A stretch of 33,129 bases of DNA from an uncultured Collinsella sp. (GTDB lineage: Bacteria > Actinomycetota > Coriobacteriia > Coriobacteriales > Coriobacteriaceae), in contig UQNU01000021.1 of assembly GCA_900542555.1 (NCBI GenBank), positions 1-33,129 of the forward strand. The letters run 5' to 3'. The position numbers and the translations under genes are program-made. Positions 1 to 6,876 of this stretch are shown here, in pieces (position 1 is the first letter of the stretch; the number at the start of each line of letters is the position of its first letter). The notes beneath the pieces were generated by a model. The model was given only the letters and a program-made list of their open reading frames with translations. It had not been told where the DNA came from and ran no database searches.

Positions 1-47
1 CTACACTTCTAGCTTCGTCGGCAGCGTCAGATGTGTATAAGAGACAG
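1..47 (+). other. Illumina/Nextera adapter read-through (artefact)
   Basis: Bases 1-6 (CTACAC) match the end of the Illumina P5 sequence. Bases 7-14 (TTCTAGCT) match, from memory, the Nextera XT i5 index S515. Bases 15-47 match the Nextera read-1 transposase adapter, ending in the 19-bp Tn5 mosaic end at 29-47. This is library sequence left on a contig end, not genomic DNA. Genomic sequence starts at about base 48. An ATG inside the mosaic end makes the false peptide start MCIRDS on the plus strand, and the minus strand gives the equally familiar SYTHLTLPT. Confidence 0.98.
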
Positions 48-48
48 C

Positions 49-1332
49 ATCAAAGCAGTGCCGCGTATGCAGCACTACATGGAGGTGTCGGCGCAAATCT
101 ACGGCATCTATCTGGAATACGTCAGCCCCCAGGACGTGCACGTCTACTCCATCGATGAGTGCTTTATCGACGTGACGCCCTATCTGGACCTCTATCACAC
201 CGATGCGGAAGGGTTCGCCTGCACGCTGCGCGACGAGGTCTTGGGGCGCACGGGCATCACGGCAACGGTCGGGATCGGCCCCAACCTATTCCAGGCTAAG
301 GTGGCACTCGACATCACCGCCAAGCACGTGCCCAGTCGCATCGGCAAACTCGACGACGAAACCTTTCGCAAAGAAATCTGGCCCCACCGCCCCATCACCG
401 ACATCTGGGGCATCGGCCCCGGTGTGGCAGCCCGTCTCGAGAAATACGGTGTCTATGACCTGATGGGCGTCGCCGCACTCGACGAGAACCTGCTCTACGA
501 CGAACTCGGCGTTAATGCCGAATATCTCATCGACCACGCCTTCGGGCGCGAGCCGACAACCATCGCCGATATCCAAGCCTATCGCCCGCAAGCAACTTCG
601 ACCACCACAGGACAGGTGCTCTCGAAAGGTTATGCCTACGAGCAGGCCTACACCGTCTTGCGCGAGATGGTCGACAACGCCGTGTTGGACTTAGTCGATA
701 AGCACGTGGTGTGCGACAGAATCTCGCTCTTTGTAGGCTACGCGAGCGAGCGCGCCGACATACGCCGCCTCGACGCCAGCGGCACAGCGCAATATGTAGA
801 CGGATGCGGGCATTTGCGTTCGAGCACGTCGAGCATCGAACCCGCCGCAACCGCCGGCCCCGAGCTCGCACCCCGTGCGCCCAAGCCCGTCCAGCGAGAT
901 GACGAACGGCGCCGCCTGGTGCGCGAGGCGCAGGCAATCGATGGCATCTTTGTGGGAGAGCATGGCGGCAAACCGCGCGGTGGCTATGCCGCACTCTTTG
1001 CGCACTCCAACGCTTCGCGAAAGCTGCCCGAGCGCACCAATTCGTTTAAGAAGATCATGGGCTATTTCGATGAGCTTTGGGCGCAGACTGTCGATCCCAA
1101 ACGACCGGTCAAGCGCATCAACCTGGGATTTGGCAATCTGGTGCCCGAAGAATTTGCCACCATCGATCTGTTCAGCGATATCGAGGCGGATGAGCGCGAG
1201 CGCGACTTGGCGCGCGCCGTGTTGGCCGTAAAAGGCAAATACGGCAAGAACGCCCTGGTCAAAGGATTGAGTTTTACCGCCGGCGCCACCGCACGCGAAC
1301 GCAACGACCAAGTTGGAGGACACCGTGCCTAA
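49..1332 (+). CDS. Y-family DNA polymerase (UmuC/DinB type), 5' end missing
   Basis: This is the C-terminal 427 residues of an error-prone translesion polymerase of the ImpB/MucB/SamB (UmuC) family. The visible part begins just before the palm motif YSIDECFIDV, whose Asp/Glu pair binds catalytic metal. It continues through the helix-hairpin-helix-like stretch DIWGIGPGVAARLEKYG and a little-finger region. The N-terminal part of the palm with its first catalytic Asp is lost because the contig starts in adapter. The first codon that can be trusted is ATC at 49-51. The stop overlaps the next gene by 8 bases, so the two are translationally coupled. In Gram-positive bacteria this pairing with a YolD-like protein is typical of UvrX/UmuC-type mutagenesis polymerases, where the YolD-like partner is thought to act in place of UmuD. 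I see no LexA box because the promoter is not in the window. Confidence 0.93.
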   Translation: MKAVPRMQHYMEVSAQIYGIYLEYVSPQDVHVYSIDECFIDVTPYLDLYHTDAEGFACTLRDEVLGRTGITATVGIGPNLFQAKVALDITAKHVPSRIGKLDDETFRKEIWPHRPITDIWGIGPGVAARLEKYGVYDLMGVAALDENLLYDELGVNAEYLIDHAFGREPTTIADIQAYRPQATSTTTGQVLSKGYAYEQAYTVLREMVDNAVLDLVDKHVVCDRISLFVGYASERADIRRLDASGTAQYVDGCGHLRSSTSSIEPAATAGPELAPRAPKPVQRDDERRRLVREAQAIDGIFVGEHGGKPRGGYAALFAHSNASRKLPERTNSFKKIMGYFDELWAQTVDPKRPVKRINLGFGNLVPEEFATIDLFSDIEADERERDLARAVLAVKGKYGKNALVKGLSFTAGATARERNDQVGGHRA

Positions 1333-1750
1333 ACCCAAACAACAGCCCGTGCGCCCGCCGACCGCCTTCGAGCGCCTGGCGGACCCCGAGGGCAGACGCC
1401 GCGCCGCCGACCCCAAGCTCACTGCCAACGGTGCCGTGCGCGCCAACCGCGCCGCACAGTTTATGCCCTTTGCCGCCCTCACGGGATACTACGAACTCGT
1501 GCGCAAGCAGGAAATCACTGTCGAACCAAAATGCGAACTCACGGAAGAAAAAGCCCTCGAGCTTTCAAAAAAGCTCGAGGGCCTCAAACGTGGCGACTTG
1601 GTGCGCGTCACCTATTACGATACATACGGCTATCGTAGCCGCACCGGCATTCTCGACGAGGCACTCCCCGCCTTCAAGCTCCTCAAGCTCCGAGACATCG
1701 CCATCGACTTCGACAACATCCAAGACATCGAACTGCGCGGACGAGCCTAG
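1325..1750 (+). CDS. YolD-like protein
   Basis: This is a 141-aa YolD-like family protein, the usual small partner of Gram-positive UmuC-type polymerases. The typical order is seen: a charged N-terminus, the region around ANRAAQFMPFAAL, and a C-terminal beta-rich half (GDLVRVTYYDTYGYRSRTGIL) ending in a conserved-looking IAIDFDNIQDIEL. I chose GTG at 1325 because GGAGG at 1315-1319 is 5 bases upstream. An in-frame TTG at 1313 lies before that ribosome site and is less likely. The gene starts inside the last codons of the polymerase gene. Biochemical function of the family is poorly known; a role supporting or restraining the polymerase is inferred from context. Confidence 0.85.
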   Translation: MPKPKQQPVRPPTAFERLADPEGRRRAADPKLTANGAVRANRAAQFMPFAALTGYYELVRKQEITVEPKCELTEEKALELSKKLEGLKRGDLVRVTYYDTYGYRSRTGILDEALPAFKLLKLRDIAIDFDNIQDIELRGRA

Positions 1751-1776
1751 CCAAGGAAGCGCATCCAGGGCGGCGC

Positions 1777-2160
1777 TTACAGCGTCATGACGTAGTAGCC
1801 CGCGTCTTTCACGGCCGTCTCGAGGACACCACGATCAACCGGCTGCTTAGAGCGCACGCGTGCCGTGTGGTCCGCATACGTCACCGTTGCCCACACGCCA
1901 TCCAGCGCATTGAGGGCATTGGCTACGTTCTGAGCGCAGCCGTCACAGCTCATGCCGCCGATGAGCAGCTCATCGCTATAGGGATAGTGCGACGCATCGA
2001 TATCCGTCACAACAACCTTTTTGGCCTTCTTGCCGCTCGTACCATCGCTGCAACAACTCTTCCCGTGTGTCGAAGCGGCAATGCGACGCAGTCCAAAAAA
2101 CATGCCGACGGCAATGACGGCCAGCACGATGAGATTCGCAGGGTTGAGCAAGTCACTCAT
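1777..2160 (-). CDS. membrane-anchored heavy-metal-associated (HMA) domain protein
   Basis: This 127-aa protein has one N-terminal membrane segment (about residues 4-22, LLNPANLIVLAVIAVGMFFG) followed by a Cys-containing basic linker (SCCSD). A C-terminal HMA fold of about 70 residues follows, with the metal motif GMSCDGCAQNV (CxxC), as in CopZ, MerP and the N-termini of P-type ATPases. It should bind Cu(I) or another soft metal at the membrane. ATG at 2160 follows AAAGGGGA; an upstream in-frame TTG at 2175 precedes that site. A G/C-tract palindrome at 2191-2206 resembles a CsoR operator and supports copper control. No copper ATPase or csoR gene is in the window. The anchor makes it unlike cytosolic CopZ. 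Confidence 0.85.
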   Translation of the reverse strand: MSDLLNPANLIVLAVIAVGMFFGLRRIAASTHGKSCCSDGTSGKKAKKVVVTDIDASHYPYSDELLIGGMSCDGCAQNVANALNALDGVWATVTYADHTARVRSKQPVDRGVLETAVKDAGYYVMTL

Positions 2161-2190
2161 GCGTTCCCCTTTCAAGTAGCCCTATCTAGA

Positions 2191-2206
2191 TACCCCCATG
2201 GGGTGT
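2191..2206 (-). promoter_or_regulatory. CsoR-like operator
   Basis: TACCCCCATGGGGTGT is a near-palindrome with opposed C and G tracts. This is the form of operators bound by CsoR/RcnR-family metal sensors (TACCC-n4-GGGTA type). It lies 30-45 bases upstream of the HMA gene start. A possible TTGACC -35 (plus 2237-2242) lies further upstream, so repression would be by blocking initiation or escape. The regulator gene is not seen. Confidence 0.5.
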
Positions 2207-2268
2207 CCCCATCTTAACCCAAAATCATGTCGGTTCGGTCAATTAGTTTCCCTATTCAAACTTTTTTG

Positions 2269-2296
2269 TTGACCGTGGCTTACTTTCGTGTATAAG
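2269..2296 (+). promoter_or_regulatory. SigA-type promoter for DUF3793-flavodoxin
   Basis: TTGACC at 2269-2274 and TATAAG at 2291-2296 are separated by 16 bases. Each matches the housekeeping consensus at five of six positions. The start codon at 2336 is about 35 bases after the expected transcription start. Confidence 0.7.
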
Positions 2297-2335
2297 TTTT
2301 CCTAGGCTAACAAGTGAGGGCTCGAAAGGGGCAAC

Positions 2336-3040
2336 GTGACTCGAACCATTGACATCTCAACATACCAAACGGCTGTCGTGCGCAACTGCTCCCCTACGCT
2401 CGCAGGTATCAAACCGGCTTCGCTCTTTACCTATCCCGGCGTTTACGCCAACCAAAACGGAAAACCCAGCGCCGCCCATATCGAAGAGCGACGCTCTCGC
2501 CTGCTCGCCGTCATAGCCCAATGCAACCGCGAGCTCCAACCGCTCGGGATCCATATGAGCGTTTTGGTCTGGCGCCCCTGCGGAGCGCTCATCTATGTGT
2601 ACCGCCCTGCGGACCTCATGCGATACCTCTCCGACCCCCGCGCCACGACGACGCTTGTCGCCGAAGGTTACGATGTCCACAACCTGCCCGCATCCCTGGT
2701 GCATCTCGCCGCGCGCATCACGCTGGCAAGCAGCAATGCCGCAGAAAGCGCCTATGACGGCAGTGTCTGCGCACTCGCGCGAAATAGGCACTGCGATACG
2801 GGGTGCATGTGCGAGTTCCCCCACGAAATTGGCTATTTTTTGGGCTATCCCTACGAAGATGTCCATCAGTTTATCGTCCAGCACGGCGAAAACTATAAGG
2901 TCTTTGGCGCCTGGAAGGTATACACGAACGTCGAACAGGCGCTCACGACCTTTGACTCCTATCGCGCATGCACGCAATACCTTACCTATATCTATCAACA
3001 GGGCTGCACCCTGGGACAACTTGTCCAGGCAACCCGATAG
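2336..3040 (+). CDS. DUF3793 family protein
   Basis: This is a 234-aa DUF3793 protein. Its C-terminal half carries the family pattern FPHEIGYFLGYPYEDVHQFI, then YKVFGAWKVY, then a Phe/Tyr/Cys-containing helix (FDSYRACTQYL). The N-terminal half contains conserved Cys and LIYVYRP. GTG at 2336 follows GAAAGGGG. The family has no established biochemical role that I know of. It is common in anaerobes and is often encoded beside a short flavodoxin, as here, 46 bases downstream. A shared promoter at 2269-2296 and no terminator between them suggest a two-gene operon linked to electron transfer or redox/metal homeostasis; that role is inference. Confidence 0.85.
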   Translation: MTRTIDISTYQTAVVRNCSPTLAGIKPASLFTYPGVYANQNGKPSAAHIEERRSRLLAVIAQCNRELQPLGIHMSVLVWRPCGALIYVYRPADLMRYLSDPRATTTLVAEGYDVHNLPASLVHLAARITLASSNAAESAYDGSVCALARNRHCDTGCMCEFPHEIGYFLGYPYEDVHQFIVQHGENYKVFGAWKVYTNVEQALTTFDSYRACTQYLTYIYQQGCTLGQLVQATR

Positions 3041-3086
3041 AGTATACAAAACGCGGCCACACGCCGCACAACCGAAAGGAAAACAT

Positions 3087-3506
3087 ATGAGCAAGATCGC
3101 CGTCGTCTACTGGAGCGGCACGGGCAACACCGAGGCCATGGCAAACCTCGTTGCCGAAGGTGCAACCGATGCCGGCGCCGAGGCAGAGGTCATCTCCTGC
3201 GCCGACTTCTCCGCAGACAAGGCCGCTGGCTATGACGCCATCGCCTTTGGCTGCCCCGCCATGGGCTCCGAGGAGCTCGAGTACGATGAGTTCCAGCCGA
3301 TGTGGGACGAGGTCAAGGAGACTCTCGGCGACAAGAAGGTCGTCCTCTTTGGCTCCTATTCGTGGGCCGAGGGCGAGTGGATGGACAACTGGAAGGCCGA
3401 CGCCGACGAGGCCGGCGTCAACGTCGTAGACTCCACCATCTGCTACGACGCGCCCGACGACGAGGGCGAGACCGCTTGCAAGGCCCTCGGAGCCGAGCTC
3501 GCTTAA
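3087..3506 (+). CDS. short-chain flavodoxin
   Basis: This 139-aa flavodoxin carries FMN and moves low-potential electrons in the cytoplasm. The phosphate-binding loop SGTGNTEAM is at residues 10-18. FGCPAMGSEELEYDEF and FGSYSWAEGEWMDNW form the 50s and 90s FMN loops, with Trp and Tyr available to stack on the isoalloxazine ring. The size is that of short flavodoxins without the long-chain insertion. ATG at 3087 follows GAAAGGA at 3074-3080. The protein is very acidic, as expected. It lies downstream of DUF3793 and ends before a strong bidirectional hairpin terminator. The electron partner cannot be told from the sequence. Confidence 0.93.
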   Translation: MSKIAVVYWSGTGNTEAMANLVAEGATDAGAEAEVISCADFSADKAAGYDAIAFGCPAMGSEELEYDEFQPMWDEVKETLGDKKVVLFGSYSWAEGEWMDNWKADADEAGVNVVDSTICYDAPDDEGETACKALGAELA

Positions 3507-3556
3507 CGAACCCAGGGCCTCCAAAAGACCCTGTATCAAAGCACATCCCCATCCCT

Positions 3557-3602
3557 ACAAAAGAGCGGGGGCTGGATTCAAGTCCAGCCCCCGCTCTTTT
3601 GT
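3557..3602. terminator. bidirectional intrinsic terminator
   Basis: A perfect 20-bp stem (3557-3576 with 3583-3602) closes a 6-base loop. It begins with ACAAAAGAG and ends with CTCTTTTGT, so each strand has a U tract. It sits between the convergent flavodoxin and ABC ATPase genes and can serve both. Confidence 0.9.
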
Positions 3603-3623
3603 AACGGCAGTTACATCAACCGG

Positions 3624-4376
3624 CTACGAGATATTGCCCAAGAACGCCTTGGTGCGTTCGCTCTTGGGATGGTCGAAGACCTCGCTCGGCGTACCCTCTT
3701 CCACAATGACGCCGCCGTCCATAAAGACGACGCGGTCGGCGACATCGCGGGCAAAGCCCATCTCGTGCGTCACGACGATCATGGTCATACCGTCGTGCGC
3801 CAGGTCGCGCATGACGCCCAGGACGTCGCGCACGAGCTCAGGGTCGAGCGCCGAGGTGGCCTCGTCAAAGAGCATGACGTGCGGGTTCATCGACAGGGCG
3901 CGGGCGATGGCAACGCGCTGCTGCTGGCCGCCCGAAAGCTGACTCGGCATAAAATCGATGCGCTCGGCAAGACCGACCTTGGTCAGCTCCTCGACGGCGA
4001 TCTTCTCGGCCTCTTCCTTGCTGCGCTTGAGCACCTTTTGTTGCGCAAGCATGACGTTCTTTTTGACCGACAGGTGCGGGAACAGGTTGAACTGCTGAAA
4101 GACCATGCCCAGGTGCGTACGCACTTTGTTGAGGTCGACACCCTTGGCGCACACATCCACGCCCTCAACGATAATCGAGCCACTCGTGGGATGCTCCAGA
4201 CGATTGATGCAGCGAAGCATCGTCGACTTGCCCGAGCCCGAGGGGCCCAAGACCACAACGACCTCACCCTTGTGCACATCCAGATCGATATCGCGCAGGA
4301 CCACGTTGTCGCCAAAGGCCTTCTGGAGGTTCTTGATGCTGACGACGACCTCGTTCGAGTTATTGGTTTCGCTCAT
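3624..4376 (-). CDS. glnQ: polar amino-acid ABC transporter ATPase
   Basis: This 250-aa ATPase of the GlnQ/HisP/ArtP class powers uptake of polar amino acids from the cytoplasmic face of the membrane. All ABC motifs are present: Walker A GPSGSGKST (about residues 44-52), Q-loop FQQFNLFPHL, signature LSGGQQQR, Walker B VMLFDEATSALDP, and the switch His in VVTHEMGFA. Length is standard for the family. ATG at 4376 follows AGGAGG, 12 bases after the permease stop. It is the last gene of the lipoprotein-permease-ATPase operon and ends before a bidirectional terminator. The substrate (glutamine, arginine, cystine or another) cannot be fixed from this sequence. Confidence 0.95.
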   Translation of the reverse strand: MSETNNSNEVVVSIKNLQKAFGDNVVLRDIDLDVHKGEVVVVLGPSGSGKSTMLRCINRLEHPTSGSIIVEGVDVCAKGVDLNKVRTHLGMVFQQFNLFPHLSVKKNVMLAQQKVLKRSKEEAEKIAVEELTKVGLAERIDFMPSQLSGGQQQRVAIARALSMNPHVMLFDEATSALDPELVRDVLGVMRDLAHDGMTMIVVTHEMGFARDVADRVVFMDGGVIVEEGTPSEVFDHPKSERTKAFLGNIS

Positions 4377-4388
4377 GATAGGACCTCC

Positions 4389-5750
4389 TTACAGACCGGC
4401 GATGTGATCGGCGGGCGTCGCGACAACCTGTCCGGCGCTCTTGGCGGGACGCTTCTTCTTGGTCTCGGTCGTGCCCAAAAGCCTCGCCTCAAGACCGCTC
4501 ACCAAGCGAGCGAGCGGCAGGGTGATGACCAGATAGAACAGGGCGGCAACCACGTACGGTGTAATGGAGCCCGTCGTAGCCACGATGGTACGGGCGTTCA
4601 TGACGATCTCGACCACACCCACGGCGGCAAGCAGCGACGTATCCTTGTAAAGCAAGATAAACTCGCTGGTCAGCGTAGGCAAAACATTGCGGAACGTCTG
4701 CGGAATCATAACGTAGAGCAGCGTCTGGAACGCGTTCATGCCAAGCGAACGCGCAGCCTCGTTTTGGCCCTTGGGGATCGATTGAATACCGGCACGGAAG
4801 ATCTCGCATAGGTACGCAGACGAGTTCATGGCCATGACGATAACGCCCAAGACATAGTCGTCCACCTTGACGCCGGCCAACGGCAGACCGAAGAACGCGA
4901 TATAGATCTGCAGGAACGCCGGCGTACCGCGGATGATATTCACATAGATGCCGGCAAGGCAACGCAGGATGCGCGACTTGGAAATGCGCATGAGCGATAG
5001 GGCGAAACCGAAGGGAATTGCCAGCGGAAACGCCACAAGCACGATCGAGAGCGACATAAGGAAGCCCTTAAAGACGATCGGCAGGCTTTGGACCAAAATG
5101 ACCGGGTTTAAGAACAGGCGCAGGAACATATTGGAGTTCCAGGCCTCGACCCACGGCTGCTCCTTAAGATCGGCCAGGAAGTTATCGAAGGCCGTCACGC
5201 CCTTGATCTCCACCGACGGAATCTTGGAGATCTTCTTGGTCGACCCGTCAGCGAGCGTATAGGTGCCGCTAAAGGCCTCATCGCCGCCCTCGACGGGGAA
5301 GGTCACGCCGTAAACCTCGACACGGAAAAAGCCACCGGCAGGCGCCGTCTCGCCAAAGTCAATCTTGAGCGTCTGGCCGTCAGCCTTGCACGTGGGCTTC
5401 ATGGGCGTACGATCCATGAGGTCCTCACCCGAGAGCATCGTCAATCGCGTGTCATCGATACCAAACGTCGTGCCGTCGACAAACGTCAGCGAAAGACCGC
5501 TCAGCTCCTCATCGGCATCGGCCTGGACCTCCCAGGTAATGCGCGTCTCGGTACCGCCGACCACAGCGCTGCCCGAACCAGTGTTGGGTCGGGCGGTAAT
5601 CTTTGCGGTCTCAAGCGCCTGGGCGGTCGTGGGCGCATATGCCCCTGCGCACACCAGCGCGAGCGCCACGGCCATGGCGCAGGCTAGCTTTTGGAGCAAG
5701 GCGGGCAGTGGAAAACGCTGCTCCGCGGCTCCTTTGTTCAGTCGAGACAA
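4389..5750 (-). CDS. amino-acid ABC permease with N-terminal secreted domain
   Basis: This 453-aa membrane protein has two parts. Residues 1-45 look like a signal peptide (hydrophobic run AMAVALALVCAGAYAPTTAQA). About 170 residues follow that look beta-rich and extracytoplasmic, rich in Thr, Gly and acidic residues. From about residue 215 a HisM/GlnP-type permease begins, with several membrane spans and the coupling loop NEAARSLGMNAFQTLLYVMIPQ (EAA motif) that docks on the ATPase. The start is TTG at 5750, with AGGAG five bases upstream; no ATG there has a comparable site. Permeases of this family are usually about 220-300 residues, so the front domain is an addition. It might hold substrate, the binding lipoprotein or the cell wall; that is a guess. 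Confidence 0.85.
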   Translation of the reverse strand: MSRLNKGAAEQRFPLPALLQKLACAMAVALALVCAGAYAPTTAQALETAKITARPNTGSGSAVVGGTETRITWEVQADADEELSGLSLTFVDGTTFGIDDTRLTMLSGEDLMDRTPMKPTCKADGQTLKIDFGETAPAGGFFRVEVYGVTFPVEGGDEAFSGTYTLADGSTKKISKIPSVEIKGVTAFDNFLADLKEQPWVEAWNSNMFLRLFLNPVILVQSLPIVFKGFLMSLSIVLVAFPLAIPFGFALSLMRISKSRILRCLAGIYVNIIRGTPAFLQIYIAFFGLPLAGVKVDDYVLGVIVMAMNSSAYLCEIFRAGIQSIPKGQNEAARSLGMNAFQTLLYVMIPQTFRNVLPTLTSEFILLYKDTSLLAAVGVVEIVMNARTIVATTGSITPYVVAALFYLVITLPLARLVSGLEARLLGTTETKKKRPAKSAGQVVATPADHIAGL

Positions 5751-5818
5751 GGTGGCTCCTATCGTAGAAGTTGCCGGCAAAACGAGACGGAAATACTCTC
5801 CGTCAAGAGAAGCGCAAA

Positions 5819-5846
5819 GGCCCTCTCCGCCAAAACGGAAAGGGCC
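5819..5846 (-). promoter_or_regulatory. intercistronic hairpin between binding protein and permease genes
   Basis: Arms 5819-5829 and 5836-5846 form an 11-bp stem with one G-U type pair on the minus strand and a CCAAAA/TTTTGG loop. It lies in the 118-base gap after the binding-protein gene. On the minus strand it is followed by TTTGCGCTTCTCTT, a weak U tract. It could be a leaky terminator or an RNA-stability element that makes binding protein exceed permease. Confidence 0.55.
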
Positions 5847-5868
5847 CGCGAGCAATCAAGTAGCTATT

Positions 5869-6729
5869 TTACTTGATGTTGTACTTAGCCATGAGGGCGT
5901 CAACGGTACCGTCGTCGGTCAGGTCCTTGATGGCCTGGTTGATGTCGTCCTTGAGCTTGGTGTTGCCCTGGTTGATGGCGATGGCGTACTCCTCGCCGGT
6001 GCTGACCTGCTTGATGGTCTGGCAGGTGTTGAACTGCTCGGCGGTCAGCTGGCTGGCAACGGAGCGGTTGGTGACTACGGCGTCGCCCTTATCGGACTGC
6101 AGGGCGCTAAAGCACTCGGTAGCGTCCTTGTAGGGGACAATCTTGGCCTTGGGGAAGTTCTCCTGGGCAAAGGCCTCGGCGGTCGAGCCAGACTGGACGA
6201 TGATGGTAGCGTCAGCGTTGTTGAGCTTCTCGCTGTAGTTGTCGGCCGTGATGTCGGTGTTATCGACCTTGGTCACGATAGCCTGATCGTCCATGTAGTA
6301 GGAATCGGAGAAAGTGACTTCCTTCTCACGCTCGGGCGTGTCGGTGATAGCCGCGATGGAGACGTCATATTTGGCGCCCGAAGCGACGCCCGGAACCAGC
6401 GTGTCAAAGTCATTGTTGACATACTCGACATCCAGGCCCAGCTTGTCGCCGATAGCCTTGATGAGCTCAAGGTCAAAGCCCTGATAATCGCCGTTGTCAT
6501 CCTTGTACTCAAACGGAGCGTACTCGGCAGAGGTGCCGACGGTCAGCGTACCGTCCTTGACGAGCGCGTACTCCTTGGAGCCGTCGACCTTCTCGACCTT
6601 GGCGTCGTCAGAGCTGCTGGAACCGGCATCAGAACCAGAGGTGGCGTTGGACGAGCCGCAGCCCGTCAGAGCGAGGGCGAGCGCCATAGCACCCGTGGCG
6701 GCAAATGCGCCAAGCTTCTTCAGCTTCAC
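5869..6729 (-). CDS. amino-acid ABC transporter substrate-binding lipoprotein
   Basis: This 286-aa solute-binding protein (family 3, SBP_bac_3) captures a polar amino acid outside the membrane. A lipoprotein signal ends in the lipobox LTGC with the lipidated Cys at residue 24, followed by a Ser/Asp-rich linker. The first lobe carries TVGTSAEYAPFEYKDDNGDYQGFDLEL, and later AAITDTPEREKEVTFSDSYY contains the Arg that usually binds the substrate carboxylate. The start is GTG at 6729, with GGAAGGAGA six bases upstream; the ATG at 6795 gives an N-terminus unlike a lipoprotein and overlaps the promoter. It is first in the operon, with its own promoter. Confidence 0.93.
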   Translation of the reverse strand: MKLKKLGAFAATGAMALALALTGCGSSNATSGSDAGSSSSDDAKVEKVDGSKEYALVKDGTLTVGTSAEYAPFEYKDDNGDYQGFDLELIKAIGDKLGLDVEYVNNDFDTLVPGVASGAKYDVSIAAITDTPEREKEVTFSDSYYMDDQAIVTKVDNTDITADNYSEKLNNADATIIVQSGSTAEAFAQENFPKAKIVPYKDATECFSALQSDKGDAVVTNRSVASQLTAEQFNTCQTIKQVSTGEEYAIAINQGNTKLKDDINQAIKDLTDDGTVDALMAKYNIK

Positions 6730-6786
6730 AATAAATCTCCTTCCGGTGACCTCGTTTGATTCAGAGGTCTGCAAAAACTGTTGGCT

Positions 6787-6815
6787 ATTATGCACCCGGA
6801 ATTACGAATCTGCAA
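6787..6815 (-). promoter_or_regulatory. candidate promoter of the ABC operon
   Basis: On the minus strand TTGCAG (6815-6810) and CATAAT (6792-6787) are spaced 17 bases. The -35 match is weak and the -10 good. The roughly 50-base leader holds a small hairpin (GACCTC at 6748-6753 with GAGGTC at 6764-6769) just upstream of the ribosome site. Confidence 0.5.
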
Positions 6816-6876
6816 TGAGAAAACTGATTGAAACAAACCCATAACGTGAATTGAATACTCTACTTTGTGACAGTCG

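Noticed and set aside
1..198. Minus-strand 65-codon frame at the contig end
   Set aside because: It reads through adapter (SYTHLTLPT) and the antisense of the polymerase gene.
5365..6759. 464-codon plus-strand frame opposite the binding-protein and permease genes
   Set aside because: It spans two real minus-strand genes and their hairpin. The sense genes have lipobox and permease motifs.
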